Assembly: GCA_011032825.1 (NCBI GenBank)
Contig: JAADJZ010000035.1
Coordinates: 1 to 64,000, forward strand
DNA: 64,000 nucleotides
Direction of reading: 5' to 3'
Source of the DNA: Massariosphaeria phaeospora
Lineage: Eukaryota > Ascomycota > Dothideomycetes > Pleosporales
This document shows, in pieces, positions 33,502 through 43,900 of this stretch (position 1 is the first letter of the stretch; the number at the start of each line of letters is the position of its first letter). Position numbers and translations under genes: made by a program. The notes under the pieces were generated by a model. It was given only the letters and a program-made list of their open reading frames with translations, did no database searches and had not been told where the DNA came from.

Positions 33502-34416
33502 GTACAATACCGTGTTCAGTATTCTTATTTACAGAGCAGTCCCAATTGCTGAGCATGTTATAACTGTTACTCTTTCCAAACCAGACGTTCTTCACATTCG
33601 TATCTATTCAGGCCGTTCACCGTAACCACCCAAGGCTTATAATCGCAGGAGATATCATCAACGACAGTGCCAAGTCCTTAATGGGCACGGAATCCCGCCG
33701 CCAACAATAGATACTCTCCCAAACGGACTGCTTCTTCCAGAAGTTCAGAGTCTTGGAGCGAATCTCGTTATTTCCGGGTATAAAAGTTTGCGCGAATGCT
33801 CAAAGGGAGCCTCAATTGTTTTCAGCGTAAGCTGAATGGGTGGTCGTTTTGTGGAGCCTCTCAGAACGGTCGATCCACACGCACGCACACTCGCAAGTAG
33901 GACTTATCAGTACTTCTGATAAGAGGGGTTCGGTGAGGTTGCCGCAGTCTCAAGCTGAACTTCGGCGTTGCTATAGTCTCGTAGGCCAGTGACTTGAGGG
34001 AGATATCCGGAACAGGGAGATGCGCGAACGTTACTCTTTAGCGACAACTTGTCTTATATCTGCTATCCTCGGTGCATAGCGATCGCGACAGTTGCTAACC
34101 TATTAAGGCGCTATATTCTCTCGTCTACCGCGATCAGCCAACACTGCTAGCACGCGCAAAAAGGACACTGGACTGAGGAGTAGGCCGCTTTACGCCCGAA
34201 AACGAAGCTGTTTTTCATTGAATGCGCCCATAAACTACTACTAACGCCTTACGCGTTTGATCGGGCTACTGAGCTGGAAGGTAGGCGCCCTCTTTCTATC
34301 TAGATGAGGCGACAGCGACAGCGACAGCGACGCACGTTGTGATGGCGACGAGTAGTAAGTTCGGACGCCGCCCACGACGCGCGGAGTTGCATGTTTGACC
34401 TGCTATTATCTTACAG
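33502..34416. other. Intergenic, no supported gene
   Basis: No convincing frame. A run of four GCGACA hexamers lies at about 34,308-34,332. A region near 33,830-33,865 resembles 25,640-25,670. Confidence 0.4.
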
Positions 34417-34965
34417 TTAGCTGGGTGGACGCGCAGTTGCATCTGGATAATGTAAGGCAGTCTCTCGACTCACGCTCACATCCCCAGTGCTAGCCAGTTC
34501 CTCCGCCTTTTCTTCTTCTTCTTCTTCTTCTTCTTCTTCCTCCTCCTCAGCATCATCTGAGCTTTCGTCGTCAGTATCTACGCCCCCGTACACCATTTCC
34601 ATAATGTTGTTCATGCCCTCGCGGGCTGAGACGCTGTGGCCTTTGCCCCAGGCGGCTTTGGCGGCATCAACCTCCTCGCGCATGCCAGGGAGGCGAAGGA
34701 GTTTCTCGCGGTAAGATATATAGGCGTAGTTTGAAACATTTTTGCCAGCTACGAGGTCGTCGGCATTCACACGGTAGTGCGCCGCGAAATCGTCTAGCCC
34801 ACCAGCATCCTTCCAGGCTTTGTAGGCCGCGTAACGCTCGTAGGGCGCAGTATATGGGCTTTCATCCCATTCGTTCGGTGCCGCGGAAGGCTCGGCGGGA
34901 TTCGGAGGCGCGAGCGCAGGCGGGAGTTGCGGCTGGGCGGGGGTTTGCTTTGCGGCGGAGGACAT
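34417..34965 (-). CDS. Hypothetical protein with acidic poly-Glu tail
   Basis: 182 codons from an ATG at 34,965 in a good fungal context (CCACC-ATG-TCC) to TAA at 34,417. An in-frame ATG at 35,058 would add 31 residues, but they look like untranslated sequence. The N-terminus is Ala/Pro-rich. The middle (YTAPYERYAAYKAWKDAGGL, then DDFAAHYRVNADD and YISYREKLLRLPGMREEVDA) appears folded. Residues from about 138 are acidic: TDDESSDDAEEEEE. The Glu run comes from a TTC/TCC microsatellite at about 34,517-34,549. The frame is intact with no RIP-type stops, making this the best candidate for a live gene. Function unknown. Confidence 0.65.
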   Translation of the reverse strand: MSSAAKQTPAQPQLPPALAPPNPAEPSAAPNEWDESPYTAPYERYAAYKAWKDAGGLDDFAAHYRVNADDLVAGKNVSNYAYISYREKLLRLPGMREEVDAAKAAWGKGHSVSAREGMNNIMEMVYGGVDTDDESSDDAEEEEEEEEEEEEEKAEELASTGDVSVSRETALHYPDATARPPS

Positions 34966-35191
34966 GGTGGTAGAGACTTGTAGGGGATTGTGTGCGCGGT
35001 GCGGTAGATTTCTTGATGTGATGGGCGTGTGTGGTTGCGCAAAATAAACTGAGAACACGACGAAGAACTTACAGAACTCTAGTTTATTATTGTTAGGTAT
35101 GTGCTACCCTAATCTGTATCAACCATGGTTCCTGCCATGCATGCGCCCGATGCGAGCTCAAGACAAAACCAATCCGTCAGCCTCTAACGCC
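34966..35191. other. Upstream region of the acidic-tail gene
   Basis: GC-balanced to mixed sequence that would contain the promoter and 5' leader of the minus-strand gene. No motif stands out. Confidence 0.35.
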
Positions 35192-35319
35192 ACCGTATAT
35201 TCTGGGGACACGGCGATTTCCAACTATCAGCGCGCGCTTTGGACATTGATCCGTTTTCGTATGCCCACTAGCCAGTGCACACTGATGGTCGACAAACGAA
35301 GCTCCCCAGAATATACGGT
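35192..35319. repeat. 128-bp inverted-repeat element
   Basis: Perfect 17-bp inverted termini: ACCGTATATTCTGGGGA at 35,192-35,208 and its complement TCCCCAGAATATACGGT at 35,303-35,319, with 94 bp between. A miniature inverted-repeat element is the simplest reading. I see no clear target duplication. Confidence 0.6.
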
Positions 35320-35650
35320 AGATGGTTTTCAGGCGCGTATTGCGACGAGCTGAATGGTTAGTTCGCGTTGTGGATCCCGCTATCAGAACCGTGGTTCGTC
35401 AGAATGACTCCTACAAAATCGGGGTTTTCTGTTTTCTCATCGCAGAAATATTGCTTTAACCGTGTCTTGAGGCTTTGGCACGAATACTTTAGCTGTTGGC
35501 AGGAATCAGGCAAGTTATTCGGAAGGCGAGAAGCCTCAGGTAGAATATGTAAGAGAGTGCACGTGAATCTAGGCGTAGGTACTAAAGCGAGGTGAAAACG
35601 TGTCCCCTAGGGCTGCATCTGGCTACCAAGGCGCTAACATGTCTGTGCGC
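35320..35650. other. Island edge
   Basis: Short plus-strand frame (35,368-35,595) only, no family. Composition shifts sharply to AT-rich just after this. Confidence 0.35.
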
Positions 35651-35963
35651 GTGCCGAACCACTTCGCGTGCCGAGCCACCTATTACTAAAACACTAAAAT
35701 CTCTTTAACTTTAACCCGTCTTAACTTTACCAATATAAAAGCAATTAACAATGCAATTATAATGCGTTGCGAAAGTTCAGATCTACTTCCTAAGAGAGCG
35801 TAGAGGCGCGAAAATCGAATGTAACCGGAAATAGCTGCGTTATCATTCCGTATAGAGATTAGTATAGAGCAAAATAACGCAGCTATTTTAGTCTTTTATT
35901 TCTGCTGTTTTCTATTAACGTAAAGTGTTTTTTCATTATATAAAGCTTATATTTGGTGTTGAG
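35651..35963. repeat. Junction with direct and inverted repeats
   Basis: Starts with two adjacent units of CGCGTGCCGA(A/G)CCAC (about 35,649-35,682). After AT-rich DNA there is a hairpin: AAATAGCTGCGTTAT (35,829-35,843) and ATAACGCAGCTATTT (35,874-35,888), perfect 15-bp arms around 30 bp. Possible transposon end or miniature element. Confidence 0.5.
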
Positions 35964-38637
35964 TAAAAGAAAATCGCTTAGAAAAGCAAGTTCTAGATAA
36001 AGAATGTAATAAATTCGATAGAATCTATCTACAGCGCGAATAGAAAAGCTCTATATACTTTATAGTTAGTTAGCTTCTAAAGCACTTGCGAAGCGCTTTT
36101 GAAAGCTATGTAAAAACTTAATACCGCAAAGCTTTTGTTAACTAGAAACTAGCGAAGCTTTTTTAGGTATCGTCGAAGCTATTACGTACAGCGTTAATAG
36201 CTACTAAAGTTCTACAACTAAAGCTTTTTATTAGGCTTCTAGTTTATTACATAAGCTTTTTTCTATAACTTATAGTAAAAGCAGTTTTCTTTATGTTGTT
36301 ATTAGCGATATTTTTAGAAAGCTTGCTTTTGTTTTAGCGTTTTTGCTAAAGGCGTGCTGTTCTAAAAGTTTTTTAGCAATTTCTTATTAGCGTTCTAGTA
36401 AGCTACCGAAAATTCTTGCTAAGTAGATAAAGCTTTTGTATTTTCGAGTTTTAGCGCTAGTTTCTATGTAGGCTAGTTATAGCTAGTTTATTTAACTTAA
36501 TATTCTAGCTTCTAGCTTTTTCTAACTTTTTTCTAGCGCTTGCTAGTAATGCGCTTAACTAGCTATTCTTACTCGCTTTCTACAGTAACGCTTTTCAAGC
36601 GCTAATTAAATACTATTTAGCTTTTCAAAGAATTGTCTGCTGCGAGTCTAAGCTTATTTATTAGAAATATTAGATTTATCTCTAGTAGAGTATTCAAAAC
36701 GATATTGCTTAGAGATTTAACTTTTAGAACTATATACTTGCTATTTTTCTAGCTAAGTTTTTTACTTAGGCGCTTATTAGAGATGTATTTGCTATACTGC
36801 AACTAAACTTTGTTTTTTACTTAAAGCAAAAGCGCTTCTTTTTTATGTCAATTTGCTTATTTTTTTTGCTTCTATTAAGCCTTTGCCATAGCAGCTTGCG
36901 CGAAGTTAATAACTTTTTTTATTTTTTTAGCTATTTTCGCTGCGCTTCGCTTGAAGTCCAAAGTTGCTTAGTAAAGCGTATTCGCTTTTTTCTTTGCTTA
37001 AAGCTAAATTACGTTTATTTTATAGCTATGCTGCAAAAAGAAAAAGCTTACTTTTGTTAATACAACTTTTTGTTTTTAAATTGCAATTTGTACGATAGAG
37101 CATAGCTGCGCTTAGTTTCTTTAGTTCTAGTTTACAAATAGTTTTAAAATAGTTTCAATTGTTAAATTTGCTTTTTTGTAGCTTTGTTGGTTTTCGAGTA
37201 AAAAGCTATAGATAGCTGCTTTACGATTTTAAACTCTTTGCAAAGCGTTTTCTAGAATTTACTTACAAATTATGCTTTTTAGTTAAAAACAATAGCGTTA
37301 GAAAGCTAGTAGTAAGCTACTACTTTTTTAATAAATACCTTTGCTACAGTTGCTACGTTAATTTTCGCTATAGAAATTAAGATTATATTCTTGCTTAATT
37401 AGTTCGTAATAACTAGTAGGTTTGTACATTCGTTGCTTTCTAGCAAGTTTGTAATAAAATCTATAAACAATTTTTTTTAGATTTTATCTAGAACAAGAAG
37501 TAAGCGAAGAAAGCTACTTTTTATTTTTTGCTATAGTTTCGCTTAGTTACACGCATTGCAGTTAGCAATGTACTATTAAATGTCTAAGCTTATTTTTAGC
37601 TAGAAGAAATTTCTTTTAAGAATATTGTAAGTATTTTCTTTGCTAGAGTGCTTTGCGATAAGCAAGTTGTAAGCTTTAAAAATTAATCTAGTGCGCAGTT
37701 GATACGTTTTCAGCACCTATTTTTTTTTTTAATAAAAAAGCGCGTTGTTTTTAATAGCGTAGTTTACTAAGAACGCTTTTAATTAAAAACTTAAAAAAAC
37801 TTTCTACGAGTACTTTTTTTAGTTTAGCTTTTTTTTACGGCTTCTAAAGCTTTCTAGTACAAATTGTTTTTTTAAATTTCTTTATTCTAAAGTTTATCTA
37901 AGAACAGCTTCTTTGTATTATTTTTAAAATTAGTTTTTGTGCTAGCATTTTTTTTTTGTTTAGCAGTATTTTGTTTAAAACTCGCAGCATTTTGCTTTTT
38001 AAAGCTTGCACTTTTACCTAAAAAAAACATTTTACTTTAAAACTTTCGCTACATTTGCTTTGTAGAAAGTATTAAGCTTACTAGCAAGTTTATTTAGCGT
38101 TAAAACTAAAGTGCCGTAGAGCAAGAACGCGCGGATTACTCTTAAAGTTTTTTTTATAATGTTATTCTCGTTTAACACACTAGTTAGTTTGAAAAGTTAA
38201 AATTTACGGCTTTTCAGTCGAACATTGTTTTAGTTTTAAAGAAAATTCTGCTTTTTTTGTAAAAAAGCGTTTGCTTTTTTATTAGCTGCTTTAAAGCAGT
38301 ACACAAACTTTAGTTTGTATTTAAAAAAAATGTTTGCTTAGCAAACATATTACTTTGTTAGTAACTTTGCTATAGTAAAGTATAAAAAGTTCTTGTAATT
38401 AGTGTAAATTGTAATTTTTAATACTACTTTAAGCTTTGCTTTTTATTTAGTAATGCATTTAATTACTGCTAATAATTTTTTATTGTAAATAGTATAGTTG
38501 AACTTTGCAAGTAACATTTTAGCAAAGTAGTAAGCTACTACTTGCTACAAGTTGTTCTTTGCTTTTTAAAAAAGCGCTTTTCTAGTAGCTATTTCCAAAG
38601 CGTTCGATTTAATAGCGGTTTCTAAATCGAGGTTAAA
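35964..38637 (-). mobile_element. Truncated copy of gypsy element A, heavily mutated
   Basis: A 288-bp LTR (35,964-36,251) followed by integrase-side sequence that matches 47,042-49,684 of element A almost without gaps. The alignment stops abruptly at 38,637, so the RT, gag and 5' LTR are missing. At most differing sites this copy has T or A where A has C or G, meaning it is older or suffered more RIP. The plus ORF at 36,845-37,060 is an antisense shadow. Confidence 0.85.
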
Positions 38638-41600
38638 ATTGAAAAGCTAAGTAGCTTTACGTGTTTGTTTTCTTTTGATTAATAGCTACTATAGGTTATA
38701 ACGAGCTAGACTAGTTTCTTGCAAAGCTTTTAAAAGTACCTCGCACTAAATTGCTACTAAAATAGCAATTCGTTTCTTTTACACGAATATACTATTTTTA
38801 TTACTATACTATTAATCTATTTTAAGTGTTATTAAACCTACGATCAAACGCAGTCTTATATTCAAATTGCTCTATTAAAATACTTTTAATAGATTGATTA
38901 CCTCGTTTACAATATTTAGTTTATTTAACAATTAAGCTACGTTGCTTCTAAAATACCTAGATAAAAGTTCTATTGTGCAACTAAGCACTCTTCAACTTCT
39001 AGCTGTAAATAAAACCAAATAGAATAAAAATGCTAATAAAGAAATTTAGATTAGTAATAGTGCTAACGTTTTAAAGCGTAGTTGCGCTTCTAGCGCTAAA
39101 CTAGGCTAGAATAACCTAGTTCGCTTTAAAGAAAATTCTAATAGATAAGCAACCAAACTTATCGAATACTACAAAACATCAAAACTAGATTACTAAAAAA
39201 AAATAAGTACAAAGAATCTATTAATCTAATACTTTACTCTAAAACGATGTACTCGATTACAACGAAGCAGTGTAGAAATATCTTAACAAGCTCAACTAAT
39301 AGCTTACAAAGAAAAACAAACAAGAAATTTATTAAAAGCTTAAAAAAACAAAACGCTTTAAAGAAAACATTTTACTTTTGAATCTAAACGAATTGGCTAC
39401 TAAAGAACACTAGTACGATAAAGTTGCAAAAGAATTTTAACGAAGCTTTAGAAGTAATTGCAAGAACGCAAACTTCTACAAACTACAGTACTACTTAGAC
39501 TACTAGAATTCAAAACACGCGAAAATGTTATAAATAGTGTGCTTTTACGACTACTATCTTATCTATTACTCTAATAAGCAAAGTACAAAATAGTTCTCTA
39601 AAAAAAAAAGCTAATTCTGCTTTTAAAAGTAGTTTAACTGCAAAAACAACACTTGCGAATACTACTTATAAAACAAACGCAACATATCGCACTTTCTTAA
39701 AAAAAAAAACTTAGCGAAACTACTTGCAATGCAAATGCTTGTAAACAACAACTGTACTTAGGCTTAATAGCAAACCTGCTTACACTCTAACTACGCACAA
39801 CATTAAACTTTTAAAAAAGTTAACGAATTTAGTACAAAGTTTTTTTTAGGCTAGCAACGCTTAACTTTGAAGTTAAATAGATTAATGTAATTAACCTAGC
39901 AGAACAAATTAAGCTTTTAGTAAAGCTTAATAGTTACCTAATAAAAGCTTTGATTGATACAAAAGCTTAGAATAACTTTGTTTTTACTTAAGCAGTATTT
40001 GTAGCTAGCCTACAACTATTGAAAAAACAATAGCTTTATTTACTTGCTAGTGCCAACGGATAGCTTATACGAGCACAACTAGTAGTTACATACAAAATAA
40101 GTAACGTACTATTGCACATTAAACAACACTTAAAGAAGTTAGCTTTTAACGTTTTTAAACTAGCTATCTACGACATTATTTTAAGACTTTTTTAGTTAAA
40201 AAAGCACAATCTTTAGATTAACTAAAAAAAAAACACGCTTTTGCTAAAGTGTTGTAGAAATAGTGCTTTTAACACTATGCCTACGCATTAGCAAAGTTTA
40301 ATAGCAAATAAAAAAACAATTAACATAATTGCATTAACAAAGAATAGCTTTAAGAAACAAAAGTTTAACTTAACAAATACTAACTCAAAGCTTTTAGATT
40401 AACAAGTTAGAGTAAAGAAAAAAATTAGCGCACTTTTAAGAATACTCTACAAGTATAAAAAGTTTAGATATTTCTTTTAAAAAGTAGTAGATGCAGAAGT
40501 ATTACTAAAACACAAACTTTAAAACCACAAAATTGTCTTACAAAAAAAAAAGCAACTAACTTTTAACTTAATTTACAAACTATTAGAAAAAAAGTTAAAC
40601 ACACTTTGCAATTACATTAGAAATAACTTAAAAAAAAGTTACATACAACTATTACAGTTACTTGCAAAATACTTAATTATTTTTGTACTAAAGAAAAACA
40701 GCGTACTACGACTATGCGTTAACTATTGCAAGCTCAACAATATTACAGTTAAAAATTAATACTCTCTACTGAATATTATAGAATTACAGAATTAATTATT
40801 TTACGCAAAAGTCTTTACAGCGCTTAACCTACGAAATAGTTACTACTTTATTAAAATTAAGAAAAGTAAAGAATAGAAAATAGCGTTTTAAACGAGATAT
40901 AGACATTACAAATACACTGTTATGCTATTTAAGCTTACAAATGCTCTAGCAACTTTTTAAAAGCTTATTAACAACGTGTTGAAAATGCACTTAGATATCT
41001 TTGTCGTTGCTTATCTAAACAACATTTTTATCTATTTTAAAACTTAAAAGAACTATGTTGAACATGTTAAAACAGTGCTAAAGTGCTTCAACAAGTTTAA
41101 CTTTTAACTTAAACTAAAAAAGTGCGAATTTTATAAGCGCGAAGTTGCATTTTTTGAATACGTAGTAAAAGCAAACAAAGTACGCATAAGCAAAGACAAG
41201 ATTAAAGTAGTTAAAAAATAGCTACAACTTAAGAACGTTAAGAAAATACAATTCTTTTTAAAGTTTTTAAACTTTAATTGCTAGTTTATTAAAAATTACT
41301 TGAAAATTGCTATACTTTTAACAAAGTTTACGCAAAAGAATACAGCTTTCGCATAAAGTAAAAAAGTAAAAAAAGCTTTTCAACAGCTTAAAAATGCAAG
41401 CATTAGTTTACTATGCTTCTAGATATTTTAAGCAAAACAACTTTTACGCTTTAAAACTAACGCATTGAATTTTGCGCTAGAAAAATGTGCTAGTTAATTG
41501 CACAAAGGCAAATAGCACTTTATTGCTTATTACTTACGCAAGTTTTTAAAACTTAAAAAACAATACAACGTGCACGACAAAGAGCTGCTAGCTATTGTTG

Positions 41601-42212
41601 CATGCTTACAGCATTAAAAAGTATACGCAAAAAGCTGCTTAAAACTTACAATATTTACAAATTACAAGAACTTAGTTAATTTCACAACTACTAAAGTACT
41701 TAACCGAAAGCAAGTTAGATAGTTAGAAATGCTAGGCTAGTACAAGTTTAAAATCGTGTATACACTAAAAAAAAATAACAGCAAAGCTAACGCTTTTAGC
41801 TAACAACATAATATTGCTAAAACAAAGAAAATTATCGACACCGCAATACTTAAAGTTAACTAAAACAAATTACTAAGACTAGCTAGAACGCTAAATATAC
41901 TTTTAAAAACTACAATTACAGTTTTAAAAGAATTGCAAGAAGCAATTATATAACAATATTACAATAACCTAGTTTACAGTTACTCTAGAATTACAAGAAC
42001 AATAAAACTTATTAAACAAAACTACAAGTTTAGCGAAATAAAAAACAAAGTTACTGCAATTATTAAGAAATGTGCAAACTATTAGAAAAACAAATATAGT
42101 ACCTACGCACAATACAAAGAAATGCAAGCTTTAGATATCCAATAGAGCTTTATGCTTTTGAAATAATTTTTCAAAGCTTTAAACTAATATCTTTATAAAT
42201 TTCGTAACAAAA

Positions 42213-42428
42213 TTGCTTTTGTTAAAAGACTTTGCTATAGGAATAGCTTACAACGCTATTATAGTTATAGTTAACCGATTTACTAAGTACGCGAAAATAG
42301 TACTTTTTAAGAATACGTACACTGCGCAGCAACTAAGATTTATTTTTCTAAATCAACTTATTCGATACTACGAAATACTTAAATTAATTATTAGTAACAA
42401 AAACAAGCTTTTTACATTAAACTATTAG
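42213..42428 (+). pseudogene. Integrase core of gypsy C
   Basis: 71 codons without a stop: IVNRFTKYAKI corresponds to the family's IVDRFTKYAKF, with the first catalytic Asp mutated to Asn, and KLIISNKNKLFT corresponds to a KVIISDRDKLFT-type segment, with Asp again to Asn. These GAT/GAC-to-AAT/AAC changes are RIP-type and abolish catalysis. Confidence 0.85.
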
Positions 42429-43006
42429 ACAACTTTGTTAGCCGCAATTAAAACGAAACGCAAGCTATTAACAGCGTATTATCTACAAACAAATAAGCAA
42501 ATAGAAAGAACAAATTAAACTATAAAAACATATCTAAGAAGATACAGCAATAAACAACAAACTAATTAAGTAGAGCTTTTACTAATAGCATAGTTAGCGT
42601 ATAACAACAAGTTGTTTAAGTTTATAAAACAAACACTTTACTACGCGAATTACAAGAAATACTTATATTTTTTTAAAAAAACATTTTTAGGCGCGAAAGC
42701 TAAAACTGCTATAAAAATAGTAGAGGAACTTAAAGAAATACATAAGTTACTACAAAGTAAACTTAAAATAGCGCAATACTAAAGCATTTTATATGTTAAT
42801 TAAAAACAAAAAATAGCACTTTAGCTAAAGAGAGGAAATAGAGTTTATCTCTTTACAAAGAATTTGCGTACAAAACAACTAAGCAAAAGTCTAGACAACG
42901 TTAAAGTTAAACTATTTTTAATATTAAAACAACGAAGCTTAGTTAATTACAAATTAAACTTGCCTAAAAACGCAAAGATTTACTTAGTATTCTACATATT
43001 CTTGTT

Positions 43007-43444
43007 TAGGCTAGCGAATAGGTATAGGTTGAGTTAAAGTTAGGTCAGATCCGCACGGACTAGAAAACGAAAATTAAAATCTTTACTTTTTAATATCTTA
43101 CCTAATACTATAGATATACTAATGCAAATTTAACACGTGCTGCAGATATATAAACACAATTATATATAAAATTATTAGAGAATTCTAGCTAGTCTAGCTT
43201 CTTTAATATAGCTTTTTATTTATTAAATCTATAAAAAATAAATGAAATATACTCTAGACTAGGTAGAATTCTCTAATAATTTTACATATAATTGTGTTTA
43301 TATATCTGCAGCACGTGTTAAATTTGCATTAGTATATCTATAGTATTAGGTAAGATATTAAAAAGTAAAGATTTTGATTTTCGTTTTCTAGTCCGTGCGG
43401 ATCTAACTTAACTTTAACTCAACCTATACCTATTCGCTAGCTTA
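43007..43444. mobile_element. 438-bp foldback/MITE-like element in gypsy C
   Basis: Two nearly identical 191-bp inverted arms (43,007-43,197 and 43,254-43,444) enclose a 56-bp loop. Ends are TAGGCTAGCG and CGCTAGCTTA. Both sides carry TTCTTGTT (42,999-43,006 and 43,445-43,452), an 8-bp target duplication. Removing the element and one duplication rejoins the gypsy frame between a VFHVSLL-type segment and its chromodomain. An 8-bp duplication suits hAT, long arms suit MULE or foldback elements. It has no coding capacity. Confidence 0.88.
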
Positions 43445-43900
43445 TTCTTGTTAGAACTAGCTAACCTACAAACGCTACTCTAGCGAACCTTTTGCTATAA
43501 AACTAAAAAAGAAAACGAATTTAAAGTTAAGAAAATTATTGCACACTAAGTTGCAAATAACTAGAAAGAATACCTAGTCAAATAGTTAAGCTACTTAGAC
43601 AGCGAAAATACATAAAAACTAAACACAAATTTTACAAACTGCTACTAGATTCTAGTATAGTATTGTTAAAACTAGTTAGGTACAACGAAACGTTGCTTTT
43701 TTATACTTTGTTACTAAAACTATCCAACGCACTCTAGGTAAAAAAAAACATTACTAAACTATTAAAAAAACTTGCAGTTGCTTTTTGCTATTCTAGCAAC
43801 GAGATGCTTGCTTTTTTAACTGCGATAGCTTTTGCTGCACGCTTTGCATTTTCGCGCAGCGCTTACTCAACTTTTGCTACTTTTTTTTTTACTACTTTTA

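Larger units (their letters stand above)
38660..43900 (+). mobile_element. Ty3/gypsy chromovirus C, RIP-degraded
   Basis: Plus-strand pol traces in order. RT is at about 40,690-41,060 (LCVNYCKLNN, where the family has LCVDYRKLN; AYLNNIFIY for YLDD). RNase H is at about 41,450-41,800 (NVHDKELLAIVACLQH). Integrase is at about 42,030-42,620 (AIIVIVNRFTKYAKIVLFKN, then TYTAQQLRFIFLNQLI). A chromodomain-like segment is at about 43,530-43,640 (KEYLVK-stop-LSYLDSENT). Stops are overwhelmingly TAG/TAA. I could not locate its LTRs, so both ends are approximate. A foldback element interrupts it at 43,007. Confidence 0.83.

Noticed and set aside
34487..34714. Plus-strand poly-Ser ORF
   Set aside because: It is the complement of the TTC microsatellite that encodes poly-Glu in the minus-strand gene.
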